Below are positions 33,845-41,605 of a stretch of DNA of 64,000 bases, piece after piece. This stretch comes from Bacteroidales bacterium UBA2712. Its GTDB lineage: Bacteria; Bacteroidota; Bacteroidia; Bacteroidales; Paludibacteraceae. Numbering within the stretch: position 1 is the stretch's first letter; the number at the start of each line of letters is the position of its first letter. The notes beneath the pieces are model-generated. The model saw nothing but the letters and a program-made list of their open reading frames with translations. It was not told the origin of the DNA and did no database searches. The stretch is from NCBI GenBank assembly GCA_002354055.1, contig DEKW01000012.1, positions 62,001 through 126,000 of the forward strand, read 5' to 3'. Made by a program: the position numbers and the translations under genes.

Positions 33845-33876
33845 CAAAGGTACAACAAAATTTTGATATGACCAAA
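33845..33876 (-). promoter_or_regulatory. Promoter for tRNA-Gln and rplY
   Basis: On the minus strand TTTG (33873-33876) and TACCTTTG (33845-33852) with a 20-nt spacer. The -33 continues GTCATATCAAAA, like the rpmH promoter (TTTGGTCAATTC). Confidence 0.88.
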
Positions 33877-33943
33877 TTTTTTAGCACTTTTTTTAAAAAA
33901 TAGTACTTTTTAAGCGTGGTTTTTTGTCAATTGATTCGCACTT

Positions 33944-34020
33944 GCCTCCTTTTTGCCTCCTTTTAGCCTCCATTTACGGTCCAATCCCGTTCGCATCTCG
34001 TTCGCATTACGGACATCTAC
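33944..34020. repeat. 11-nt tandem block, seven contiguous units in two or three subfamilies
   Basis: GCCTCCTTTTT (33944), GCCTCCTTTTA (33955), GCCTCCATTTA (33966), CGGTCCAATCC (33977), CGTTCGCATCT (33988), CGTTCGCATTA (33999) and CGGACATCTAC (34010) are all in exact 11-nt register. The block lies between the tRNA-Gln promoter and the stop of the DUF5686 gene. GGTCCAAT is shared with the array at 26362. Confidence 0.9.
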
Positions 34021-34037
34021 GTCCCGTCTTTTTCGGA

Positions 34038-36374
34038 CTATAGCCCCAGATGGATGCGGAAGCGGATGCCCCAGGAGGTCGCACCGGGCGTGAAACCCCA
34101 CACGGAATATAGATCGCATACGCGGAGGATATTACCGATGCCGACACCCACTTCGCCATATAGACCGCCCTGCGGGCTAACGGAGTACAGACCGTCCGGC
34201 GGACTGACAGACCGCTGCGCTGACAGATACCCATAGGCGATCTTCGCTTCCACGAGTTCGCGCAGGTGCAGCCAACGGACACCGGGGATGAGGTTGAAGA
34301 GGATGCCCTGGCCGTTCCACTCCGTTTGCAACGCGACATACTTATCCGCCATCAATTGGTATGCATGGAGGAACGTGAAACGGTAGGGGTCATAGGCGTA
34401 GCCTTGGTTGGCGGATGCCTGCCAGAGCAGGAACGACGGCACAGAACCGAAGATGGCACCTGCCTGAAACGCGTAATTCAGCGTACCGCCCATGCCTAAC
34501 TGGGCATGCTGCGTGAGCATCAGGCGCAGATGTGCGTACAGGGAGGAAGTTACCCCCGACCCGGACCAATGCCCGGCTTCCAGACCGGCATACAAAACCG
34601 GATATCTTCCTGAATAAGCATAGCGGCGCGCGAAGAATCCGTCGTACTTGCGCTCGCCCCAACTCAGACGCGCAATCAGGTTGAGTGACTGATAGGCACA
34701 CCCTCCTTGCCACCCCGCACGGATATAGGTGCGCGTCTCGATATTCTTACTCCAGTCAGCAAACCAATGGAACTGAATCTGCCGTTGCCGCATGGCGGTA
34801 TTGACACACAGCGAGTCGCGATGGAGCGCCTCAAAAGCGTATGCCGTGAAATCGAAGTTGCCCCATCCCATGGAGTTCTCCCGCAGCAGCCGGTCGAAGT
34901 CATCGACCTCCGACCACACGTACCGGTCGTTGTACTCCAACTGCATATAGTTCCGCCGCGGGGTAGGCAGATTGACGGAGATGCGCCCCATGCCTTTGGG
35001 CAGCCGGTCCTTGAATCCGTAACCCACCGATGCCTCCAGCGAGACGACTTTGGAGAACCGCTCGTTCGTACGGAACGGCAGACCGATATGCACACCCTCG
35101 TGCTTGTTGACCTGCAGGATCTCCTCTATATGACCGATGTCCACCGGTGTGCCGGTAGGAATATAGCCGGTAGCAACAATCGTCGCAAACCATTTCGCTG
35201 TGCGAATAATCGGCATACTGTCCAGCGCCGCAAAAGCACTATCGCTCTGCACACTAGGACTACTAGTGAGACTAGGGCTACTAGTGATATTAGTCGGACT
35301 AATCGAAATACGCGGATTCGCCAGCCGTGTGGTCAGCAACAGAGTGGGGAATACAGTGCCGGGTTGTTCGCCCTGCACGGCGACATCTAATAGGACGGAG
35401 ATCTGCTCGTCGGCAATCGCTCCGTCCGGCATGAGCGTTTGGCTCAAGTGGAGCGAGTTGACGTAGTTCACCGCCACTTCCGCCGGCACGTAGGCCTGAA
35501 TAGACCGCAACGCAAAAGTGGCGGTGTCGATCACCATCTCACCGTTGAATGTGGCGTAAAAAGGATTGCGGGTCCGAAAATGAATCGTGTCCTCGCCTGC
35601 CAGGTAATACCGGTAGTAGAGGTTACCGGACGGCGCCAGCGGCGACAGGAACGCGTGACCCATGAGCGAGACGGAGGGTGCGTAGAAATTGAGGTTGCCT
35701 TCGCCTCCGATCAGTCCCGAATAATCGGTCGGCGAGAGGATGAGCGCCTGCGTCATCTGGTCATTGGCGGGCGTGAAATCTTTTCCCGCTGCGCGGAAAG
35801 ACTGCGTCTCGCGGTAGAGCGGCAGGATAAACGTCGAGTCCTCCTGACTGAGCATGCCGTCCTGCAGGCTGCGCCAGAGTGCCCTTCTCAGATGCCGTTT
35901 GGAGATATGCGAGACGTATAACTCCTGCGTCCGGCGAAGGACGGCGCTGTTCTCCGGATGCAGCGTCCGGTCGTTCTCGGGGCGGTGGTCACGTACCTTC
36001 CGCAATAACTCTAACGCCGGGTTCTCATTCGGCGCCACGACGACCTCCGTCAGGGTGGCTACTTTTTCCCGCATAGCTACCTGCAGCCCCGCCATAGTAC
36101 CCGGTTCGATCTCAAAACGCTGGGTGTAATACCCCACGGCAGAGAAAACCAGCTGCGCTTTCGCCTGCATATCTACCCGCAGGGCGTAAGATCCGTTGAC
36201 ATCGGAGGTCGTGCCGATCTTCGTGCCGCGGAAATGAATGTTGACATTCGGTATCGCTTCACCCGTCGTCTCGCTCACAATCTCTCCGACGATGATGGTC
36301 TCGACGGCCTGTGACGGCAGAAAGACCGACAAGGCTGACAGTAGAAGGATTATTATTTTTCGATATCTCGACAT
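34038..36374 (-). CDS. DUF5686 family outer-membrane protein with carboxypeptidase-like domain
   Basis: A Bacteroidota-specific envelope protein of unknown function, 778 residues. It has a signal peptide ending near LPSQAVE, a carboxypeptidase-regulatory-like Ig domain at about 27-105 (VGEIVSETTGEAIPNVNIHF, GTTSDVNGSYAL), a long soluble part, and a C-terminal region rich in aromatic beta-strands ending IRFRIHLGL, which fits an outer-membrane barrel. The start MSRYRK is encoded by an 8-nt array, so the true start could lie elsewhere. Around 356-374 a repeated SSPSLT/SSPSVQ segment comes from an 18-nt tandem repeat. SusC is excluded because the plug motifs and TonB box are missing. Confidence 0.85.
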   Translation of the reverse strand: MSRYRKIIILLLSALSVFLPSQAVETIIVGEIVSETTGEAIPNVNIHFRGTKIGTTSDVNGSYALRVDMQAKAQLVFSAVGYYTQRFEIEPGTMAGLQVAMREKVATLTEVVVAPNENPALELLRKVRDHRPENDRTLHPENSAVLRRTQELYVSHISKRHLRRALWRSLQDGMLSQEDSTFILPLYRETQSFRAAGKDFTPANDQMTQALILSPTDYSGLIGGEGNLNFYAPSVSLMGHAFLSPLAPSGNLYYRYYLAGEDTIHFRTRNPFYATFNGEMVIDTATFALRSIQAYVPAEVAVNYVNSLHLSQTLMPDGAIADEQISVLLDVAVQGEQPGTVFPTLLLTTRLANPRISISPTNITSSPSLTSSPSVQSDSAFAALDSMPIIRTAKWFATIVATGYIPTGTPVDIGHIEEILQVNKHEGVHIGLPFRTNERFSKVVSLEASVGYGFKDRLPKGMGRISVNLPTPRRNYMQLEYNDRYVWSEVDDFDRLLRENSMGWGNFDFTAYAFEALHRDSLCVNTAMRQRQIQFHWFADWSKNIETRTYIRAGWQGGCAYQSLNLIARLSWGERKYDGFFARRYAYSGRYPVLYAGLEAGHWSGSGVTSSLYAHLRLMLTQHAQLGMGGTLNYAFQAGAIFGSVPSFLLWQASANQGYAYDPYRFTFLHAYQLMADKYVALQTEWNGQGILFNLIPGVRWLHLRELVEAKIAYGYLSAQRSVSPPDGLYSVSPQGGLYGEVGVGIGNILRVCDLYSVWGFTPGATSWGIRFRIHLGL
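35253..35306. repeat. Three 18-nt units, each a hairpin, inside the DUF5686 gene
   Basis: The units begin at 35253, 35271 and 35289. The first two contain ACTAG-N5-CTAGT. The third contains ATTAGTC-G-GACTAAT, a perfect palindrome. The register is in frame (6 residues), giving SPTNIT, SSPSLT and SSPSVQ. Confidence 0.85.
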
Positions 36375-36396
36375 GTCGATATTTCGATATTTCGAC
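36360..36396. repeat. Tandem array of 8-nt units, TCGATATN family
   Basis: TCGATATC (36360), TCGACATG (36368), TCGATATT (36376), TCGATATT (36384) and a partial TCGAC. It fills the gap after the xerD stop and includes the start codon of the DUF5686 gene (CAT at 36372-36374). Confidence 0.9.
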
Positions 36397-37293
36397 TTAA
36401 ACTTTATTTGCGGGATGACATTTTAATACCGCATTGCGCAGGTCTTGAACGTTCAGATGGGTGTATATCTCCGTGGTCGCGAGGTCTTCGTGCCCGAGCA
36501 GTTGTTGGATGACGCGCAGGTCGGCGCCGTTCTGCAGCAGATGGGTCGCAAACGAATGGCGCAGCGTGTGGGGCGAGACGGTCTTGGCGATACCCGCTTC
36601 GGCGCATAAGTTACGCACGATGGTAAAGACCATCGCCCGTGTGAGCGGACGACCGTAGCGGTTGACGAACGCAAAATCCCGCGCTTCTGGTTTGACGGAC
36701 CAAGAAGCACGGTCCTGCATCCAGTACCCGAACCACTCTTCTGCCACCGGAGAGAGCGGCACAAGGCGTTGCTTGGAACCCTTGCCCTCAATCAGCATAT
36801 AGTGTTCGTCCATATAGATACGGCTCAGCGGCAGGTTCACGAGCTCGCTCACGCGCAGACCCGATCCGTACAACATCTCCATCATCGCGCGGTTGCGATG
36901 ACCCTCGTTGGAGGAGAGGTCGATGGCTGCCATCATGCGGTTCACCTCATCCAGCGTCAGTACTGTCGGGATATGTTTGGATTTCTTGGGTCCCTCCAGC
37001 AATTCCGAAGGGTCCTGGTCGATATAATCTTTGTATAGCAAAAATCGGAACCACGAATGGATCCCCGCTAACACACGGGCCTGCGTCGCCTCGGAGCGGA
37101 CGGTCTTGAACTGCTCGAAGATAAACTCCTGTAGTTCATCAAAACTCATCTTCACGGCATCCAGACCGTGTTCCTCTGTATAGGACATGAGTTTATCCAG
37201 GTCCATCTCGTAGCCCTCAATCGTGTTCGGCGAATAGCCGCGCTCCAGACGCAGCCACCGGTGGTACTCTTGGCGGATGGACTTGTCGCTCAT
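36397..37293 (-). CDS. xerD: Tyrosine recombinase XerD
   Basis: Resolves chromosome dimers at dif with XerC. The 298 residues have an N-terminal SAM-like core-binding domain (MSDKSIRQEYHRWLRLERGY) and a catalytic domain with the first Arg in LYGSGLRVSELVNL, the HxxR motif in SPHTLRHSFATHLL, the second His in LLGHEDL and the Tyr in TEIYTHL. The start overlaps the upstream lipoprotein gene by 4 nt (ATGA). XerC is possible, but the general resemblance is to the XerD branch. No mobile-element context is present. Confidence 0.92.
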   Translation of the reverse strand: MSDKSIRQEYHRWLRLERGYSPNTIEGYEMDLDKLMSYTEEHGLDAVKMSFDELQEFIFEQFKTVRSEATQARVLAGIHSWFRFLLYKDYIDQDPSELLEGPKKSKHIPTVLTLDEVNRMMAAIDLSSNEGHRNRAMMEMLYGSGLRVSELVNLPLSRIYMDEHYMLIEGKGSKQRLVPLSPVAEEWFGYWMQDRASWSVKPEARDFAFVNRYGRPLTRAMVFTIVRNLCAEAGIAKTVSPHTLRHSFATHLLQNGADLRVIQQLLGHEDLATTEIYTHLNVQDLRNAVLKCHPANKV

Positions 37294-37844
37294 AGTTTCT
37301 GGTTGGGGTTATAGGGCAGTAACGAACCGCCGAAAACGGGGCGGTAAGTGCATTTCTCGCCGCGCGAGTTGCGGTAATAAAGGGTGAAGAGCAGGCTGTC
37401 TCCCCGATAGACAAACGAACCGGAGTCTAAGACCTGGATAGATGCCACCTTCCCGTCGCCAATGGAGAGGATGTACATCCCGTGCGGCGTGCCCTCATAA
37501 TCGCGGCCGGCAAGGAAAGTGAATGGTTCGAAGGATGGATGGAGTGACGGGTTGAAAGAGCGGTATTCTCCTTCCGTCAAAAGACTGTCGGGCACGAAGA
37601 TATCCGACAGATAGAGGTTATAACCCGTGCCTTCCATCTTGTGGTCCTTATTCAGCGTAAGCCCCTCCGAATAGAGGTCTAATGCTACAACCGCGTATGG
37701 CACCGAGTCGTAGAAATGACCGTAGATCTCCTGATAAGCCAAATCATACTCGACCGGGAACTCCTGCCTTACCGCAGGCGTGAAAGGTTTGCAGGAATTC
37801 AACGCAAAAGCGATGATAGAAAGAAGATAAAGGATCTTTTTCAT
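37290..37844 (-). CDS. Uncharacterised lipoprotein, 184 aa
   Basis: Starts MKKILYLLSIIAFALNSC, a clear lipoprotein signal with Cys 18. The mature part has no motif I know; it contains EFPVEYDLAYQEIYGHFYDS and a repeated beta pattern (GTGYNLYLSDIFVPDS, MYILSIGDGKVASIQVLDSG) that may be a small beta-sandwich or lipocalin-like fold. It overlaps the LolE-type gene by 4 nt (ATGA) and xerD by 4 nt, so it is firmly inside that operon. The reading frame can be extended upstream inside lolE, but the signal peptide decides the start. Confidence 0.8.
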   Translation of the reverse strand: MKKILYLLSIIAFALNSCKPFTPAVRQEFPVEYDLAYQEIYGHFYDSVPYAVVALDLYSEGLTLNKDHKMEGTGYNLYLSDIFVPDSLLTEGEYRSFNPSLHPSFEPFTFLAGRDYEGTPHGMYILSIGDGKVASIQVLDSGSFVYRGDSLLFTLYYRNSRGEKCTYRPVFGGSLLPYNPNQKL

Positions 37845-39058
37845 GCGATTTTCATTTTTCTCGTGGGATACCATGCGGCTACAAAACCCAAAGTCAATAC
37901 AATCAGAGCAACCAAAAGAATATCGACTGCCTGAACCTGAACGGGGTAGGCGGAGATGATATACTCTGCGCCTGAACCCAATTTGAGCCATTCGAAATGC
38001 TGCTGCCCCAGGCACAAGAGCACGCCGATGACGAGTCCGCCTATCGTGCCGAGTGTGGAGATCAGCCACCCTTCCGTCAGGAAAATCCTACGGATGGTTG
38101 GTTCGTCTGCGCCTAAATCTGAGAGGATACGGATGTCTTCGCGCTTGTCGATGATTAGCATCGAGAGTGAGCCGATGCTGTTAAACAAAGCAATCAGAAG
38201 GATGAAGACCAGCAGCAGTACCGTCAGCAGTTTCTCGATCTTGAGGATGCGGAAGAAATCTGCCTGCTGCTCATAGCGGTCGAGAACCCGGTATCCGGGA
38301 CCGAGTGCTTTCGCTATTTGGGATTGGAGATTGGAGATTTTTACCCCTTCTCTGGGCTGGATGCGCAGAGCCGATGCAGTGTGCTCGTCGTACTCGAAGA
38401 GCCGCTGCGCCAACGGCAGCGACACGATCATCAGCTGGTCGTCGTAATCAATCTGGTTGACCGCAAACGTGCCGGCAATGAAGGCATGCTCGTGCAGCAG
38501 AGACAAGTCCGGTCGCATGAGGTTGATACGTTCCGTCCGCCGTGGCGCATAGAGATGGAGTGCCCCCGTGAAATGGGCATTGATACCTATCTGCGCCGCC
38601 AGACCCCTTCCTAACACCGCGCGCTCGAATGCACCGTCCCAGACGGAATAGAAGCCGTCGGTGATGATGGAGTCGATATGTGCCGTCTGTTCAAAAAGCG
38701 AGTCCACGCCCATGACACGCGCGGGCAGCTGATGATCCTTATAGCGGATGAGGGCGGTCTGCTCCAGCTGCATGGAGACGGCCTCGATATCCTCGCGCGC
38801 GTACAAAGAAACGACAGGCGCCGTGTCGGTGCGCAAGGTGGTGCCTTCTGCCGGAACAACCATCAACGCCGGATCGAACTCCGAGAACATACGCTCTACC
38901 AGCACCCCGAAACCGTTCATCACGGAGAGTACACAAACCATCGCCGCCGTGACAACCATCACAGCGGCGGCACTAATGCCGGAGACGATATTTATGGCGT
39001 TATGCCCTTTCTTCGAGAATAAATACCGCCAGGCAATATGGTTTTCGAGATTAGCCAT
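37841..39058 (-). CDS. LolE/LolC-type ABC transporter permease (FtsX-like)
   Basis: Predicted inner-membrane permease that extracts lipoproteins for delivery to the outer membrane. From ATG 39058 the 405 residues start MANLENHIAWRYLFSKKGHNAINIVSG (family opening), with TM1 at about 25-50, a large periplasmic domain, and three C-terminal helices (LLTVLLLVFILLIALFNSIG, then WLISTLGTIGGLVIGVLL, then ILLVALIVLTLGFVAAWYP). MLIIDKREDIRILSDLGA is the coupling-helix region seen in LolC/E. The start overlaps rbfA by 3 nt, and it overlaps the lipoprotein gene downstream. The ATPase partner is not in the window. Confidence 0.9.
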   Translation of the reverse strand: MANLENHIAWRYLFSKKGHNAINIVSGISAAAVMVVTAAMVCVLSVMNGFGVLVERMFSEFDPALMVVPAEGTTLRTDTAPVVSLYAREDIEAVSMQLEQTALIRYKDHQLPARVMGVDSLFEQTAHIDSIITDGFYSVWDGAFERAVLGRGLAAQIGINAHFTGALHLYAPRRTERINLMRPDLSLLHEHAFIAGTFAVNQIDYDDQLMIVSLPLAQRLFEYDEHTASALRIQPREGVKISNLQSQIAKALGPGYRVLDRYEQQADFFRILKIEKLLTVLLLVFILLIALFNSIGSLSMLIIDKREDIRILSDLGADEPTIRRIFLTEGWLISTLGTIGGLVIGVLLCLGQQHFEWLKLGSGAEYIISAYPVQVQAVDILLVALIVLTLGFVAAWYPTRKMKIA

Positions 39059-39386
39059 GCAGCAACTCATCAATGCGCTCCATTCGATCGATGGTGGTAT
39101 CCAGATGGAAGATGATCTCCGGAATAATGCGCAATTGATGGCGCTCCAATGTGCCGAGTTCACCGCGGAAACGGTGGGTGTTCTCTTCAATCAGCGTCAT
39201 GGTCTGCTCTACTTTGTCCTGCGGAAAAATAGAGAGATAGATGTGCGCAATAGAGAGATCAGGCGACACGCGCACTTCGCTCACGGAAATCAGCGTTCCG
39301 CTCAGCGTGCGCGCGTATCGCAATAGGATGTCGCTCATGTCTTTTTGAATCAACCGAGCGATCTTGTGTTGTCTAGTTGACTCCAT
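39051..39386 (-). CDS. rbfA: Ribosome-binding factor A
   Basis: Late-stage 30S assembly factor. The 111 residues show the KH-like RbfA pattern: KIARLIQKDMSDILLRY near 8, LISVSEVRVSPDLSIAHIYLSIF near 32, and LRIIPEIIFHLDTTIDRMERIDELL near 86. It shares one base with the rpmH stop (TAATG) and overlaps the permease start by 8 nt. Confidence 0.95.
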   Translation of the reverse strand: MESTRQHKIARLIQKDMSDILLRYARTLSGTLISVSEVRVSPDLSIAHIYLSIFPQDKVEQTMTLIEENTHRFRGELGTLERHQLRIIPEIIFHLDTTIDRMERIDELLHG

Positions 39387-39544
39387 TAAAATTTGTGGCG
39401 TCCTTCGTCGGCTACAGTCAGTTTCTTACGACCTTTAGCGCGGCGTGCAGCCAGTACGCGGCGACCGTTTGCGGTTGCCATTCTCTCCAAGAAGCCGTGT
39501 TTGTTACGACGCTTGCGTTGGGATGGTTGGAATGTACGTTTCAT
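39386..39544 (-). CDS. rpmH: 50S ribosomal protein L34
   Basis: The 52-residue product starts MKRTFQPSQRKRRNKHGFLE and continues RMATANGRRVLAARRAKGRK, the universal L34 sequence. L34 is a small basic protein in the large subunit, usually near the replication origin in other phyla, but here not next to dnaA. ATG is at 39542-39544; the TAA shares its last A with the rbfA start. A strong promoter lies about 60 nt upstream, so rpmH leads the rpmH-rbfA-lolE-lipoprotein-xerD transcript. Confidence 0.98.
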   Translation of the reverse strand: MKRTFQPSQRKRRNKHGFLERMATANGRRVLAARRAKGRKKLTVADEGRHKF

Positions 39545-39602
39545 TGTTTTATAAGTATTTGAGTCCTCTCACGAGGACGGGTTTATACGTCAAAAAAGCG
39601 TG

Positions 39603-39634
39603 CAAAGGTACTACATTTTTCTGAATTGACCAAA
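39603..39634 (-). promoter_or_regulatory. rpmH: Promoter for the rpmH operon
   Basis: On the minus strand TTTG (39631-39634) and TACCTTTG (39603-39610) are 20 nt apart. It sits just downstream of the recO stop. Confidence 0.9.
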
Positions 39635-39668
39635 TTTTTTTGCATTTTTTTTGCTTTTGACTGCATTT

Positions 39669-40229
39669 TTAGTCAAAAACCTCCATTAAAACATCCAAAG
39701 AACGGGGAGTTTTCCACGTTTCTACGTGTTCTTCGAAATATGCGCAAAGTGCACGAAGTTGTTTCTGACGCTCTGCCCTCGTTTGCGGCAAAGAGAGTTC
39801 TTCGCTCATCGCAAATCCCAATCTGGCGGCCAGACCTACCAGAAAACTTAGATGAAAATTCTGCGGCTCGTCTGTCTCATCCAACGCTTGTATGGATTGC
39901 GCAATAAAATCAAACATCGGTTCATCGCTCATGGGGTGTCTTAGTACATGGTACAGCACCTCGCTGATAAAGAGCGCAATGGTTCGTTTGTACGGATCTG
40001 TATCGATAGTGCGGGGGACAAAGGTTAACTGCGCCGTGCGGATCGACCGTTCGTCCGTCGTGAGTTGGAGAATCGACAAAGGGTTGTATCGGCCGGAGGT
40101 GTTTTTCTTTCCGATACCGTACACCATATAATTAATACGCCCGCCTGCGCGCGTGTACGCATGTAAGAGGTGGGCTTTGTCGGAGTGGGGTTGTAACGAT
40201 AGTACTATCGCATCAGTCGTGGTGTACAT
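39669..40229 (-). CDS. recO: RecO recombination mediator, short form
   Basis: Loads RecA onto SSB-coated DNA. The 186 residues begin with the RecO OB-fold (TTDAIVLSLQPHSDKAHLLHAYTRAGGRINYMVYGIGK) and continue with the helical region (IALFISEVLYHVLRHPMSDEPMFDFI, FHLSFLVGLAARLGF). Typical Bacteroidota RecO is about 240 residues. This one is shorter, with trimmed inter-domain and C-terminal parts and no zinc-finger Cys set. It overlaps the phosphoesterase gene by 17 nt. Two genes upstream is the SSB-like DUF3127 protein. Confidence 0.85.
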   Translation of the reverse strand: MYTTTDAIVLSLQPHSDKAHLLHAYTRAGGRINYMVYGIGKKNTSGRYNPLSILQLTTDERSIRTAQLTFVPRTIDTDPYKRTIALFISEVLYHVLRHPMSDEPMFDFIAQSIQALDETDEPQNFHLSFLVGLAARLGFAMSEELSLPQTRAERQKQLRALCAYFEEHVETWKTPRSLDVLMEVFD

Positions 40230-41154
40230 AGAGACTATCGATAAGTACTCCGTCGGTCAGACGATAAGTCTTGAAAATGAGAGGGGTACTCGCAGAGGTC
40301 TTAGTCTCAATCACCGCATACGCGGGAACCGAGTCCACTACCTCGGGGGTGTAGAAGAATTTTTGTTTCTTAGGTTTGCCGGCTGTGTTAATGACTACAA
40401 ACGGCGTACGGCGCATATAGTTGTGGTCATGTCCCGCAATCACCAGATCAGCTTCGCCTAAGGCATGGCGGAAGGCACTATAGACTAACACGTTCGCACG
40501 GCCTTTGCTCACGGACAGCACCGGATGATGCATCATCACTATGATATACCGCCCGTCTTTTTTTGCCTCTGCCATCACCTCGCGCAGCCAGGTCAGTGTT
40601 CTTGTCAGATGGACCAGACGATTCAGCGGGTTAGTGTCAATCGTGATGAACCGGATAGTCGGCAGATCGACATAATAAGAAGCTCCCGGCACGGCCTTCG
40701 GACCGTTCTCCGGATGCGCGAAAGCATGCTCCCAAACGGGTGAGAGTTCTTTATGAACACCTTTGGAGTACTCATGATTGCCCGGCGTGACGATGACCGG
40801 CATGCCGTAGAGCGCGGAGGCATTCCATTCGCGCAGTAGCAGCTGATAGTAATATTCCTGCCCTCTGTCCATCCAATCGCCCACTTGTGCGAGTGCTTCG
40901 GCTTCGGGTACCCTTGCCGCGAGGGTGTCGTAGTCGGCCTGCGTAAGCCTGTTATGTACGTCGCCCAGCACAAGGATTGTCGTCTCCTCGGGCGTCGTGT
41001 CTCTCTCGAAGATAGGGAAGGTGTAGTCCTGCTTCAGACCGGTCCATTGGGGCTCATCGGGCATGCCGAACCACGCCTGCCAGCGGAGGGCGCAGACTAC
41101 TGCGCCGCCCGCTAACAGAAGGGTTAGGAATACTATGTAGCCCCACTTGCGCAT
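40213..41154 (-). CDS. Membrane-anchored calcineurin-like metallophosphoesterase
   Basis: A 313-residue phosphoesterase with an N-terminal membrane anchor (WGYIVFLTLLLAGGAVVCAL) and the five metal-binding blocks in order: LGDVHN, QVGDWMDRG, TPGNHEYSKG, MMHHPVLS and IAGHDHNYM. This predicts a two-metal active site facing the periplasm. The substrate cannot be read; lipid, nucleotide and polyphosphate substrates are all possible. Its start shares one base with the DUF3127 stop (TAATG) and its end overlaps recO by 17 nt. Confidence 0.88.
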   Translation of the reverse strand: MRKWGYIVFLTLLLAGGAVVCALRWQAWFGMPDEPQWTGLKQDYTFPIFERDTTPEETTILVLGDVHNRLTQADYDTLAARVPEAEALAQVGDWMDRGQEYYYQLLLREWNASALYGMPVIVTPGNHEYSKGVHKELSPVWEHAFAHPENGPKAVPGASYYVDLPTIRFITIDTNPLNRLVHLTRTLTWLREVMAEAKKDGRYIIVMMHHPVLSVSKGRANVLVYSAFRHALGEADLVIAGHDHNYMRRTPFVVINTAGKPKKQKFFYTPEVVDSVPAYAVIETKTSASTPLIFKTYRLTDGVLIDSLYVHHD

Positions 41155-41573
41155 TAGAACGGCAGGTCGCTTGTGCCGTCGCCGGCAGAAGCATCAAAAG
41201 GATCTACATTCGCTGCCGCATTGCTCTCCATTGGAGCTGCTGCAGGAGCAGCAGCCGGTTGAGCCGGAGCAGCTGCAGGAGCTGCGGCTGCAGCCTGGGT
41301 GGTATCACCCTGCTGGATGCGCCATGCGCGGATAGAGGTGTACCAACGGCCGTTGAACTCACGGCTCTCGATATCGAAACTCACGGTTACCAGCTGATCT
41401 ACGTCGCAGGGGTTCTGCTTGATACGCTCCTCGCCGAACACCTCGAAATGCACCTTACGGGGGTACTGATCCAGGGTCTCGAGTACGTATGGCTGTACTT
41501 TCCACGGGTTGCCGTTACGGCCTACGCCTTCCTGCGCAGGCAGTACTTGGATGATTTTACCTACTACTTCCAT
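41154..41573 (-). CDS. DUF3127 OB-fold protein with an SSB-like C-terminal tip
   Basis: The 139 residues consist of a DUF3127 domain at about 1-85 (MEVVGKIIQVLPAQEGVG, QPYVLETLDQYPRKVHFEVFG, LVTVSFDIESREFNGRWYTS), a family predicted to adopt the single-stranded-DNA-binding OB fold. An Ala/Pro-rich linker of about 40 residues follows, then DASAGDGTSDLPF. Acidic residues plus a terminal PF are the hallmark of the SSB tip that recruits RecO, ExoI and others. The stop shares a base with the phosphoesterase start, so it is coupled to the phosphoesterase-recO pair. pgk lies 32 nt upstream. DNA binding is inferred, not shown. Confidence 0.8.
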   Translation of the reverse strand: MEVVGKIIQVLPAQEGVGRNGNPWKVQPYVLETLDQYPRKVHFEVFGEERIKQNPCDVDQLVTVSFDIESREFNGRWYTSIRAWRIQQGDTTQAAAAAPAAAPAQPAAAPAAAPMESNAAANVDPFDASAGDGTSDLPF

Positions 41574-41605
41574 TTCTTTAAACTTTCAACTTTAAACGTT
41601 CAACC

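Noticed and set aside
36397..37293. Tyrosine recombinase as evidence of an integrated element
   Set aside because: It sits inside an overlapping housekeeping operon (rpmH-rbfA-lolE-lipoprotein-xerD), has XerD features and has no attachment sites or phage genes around it.
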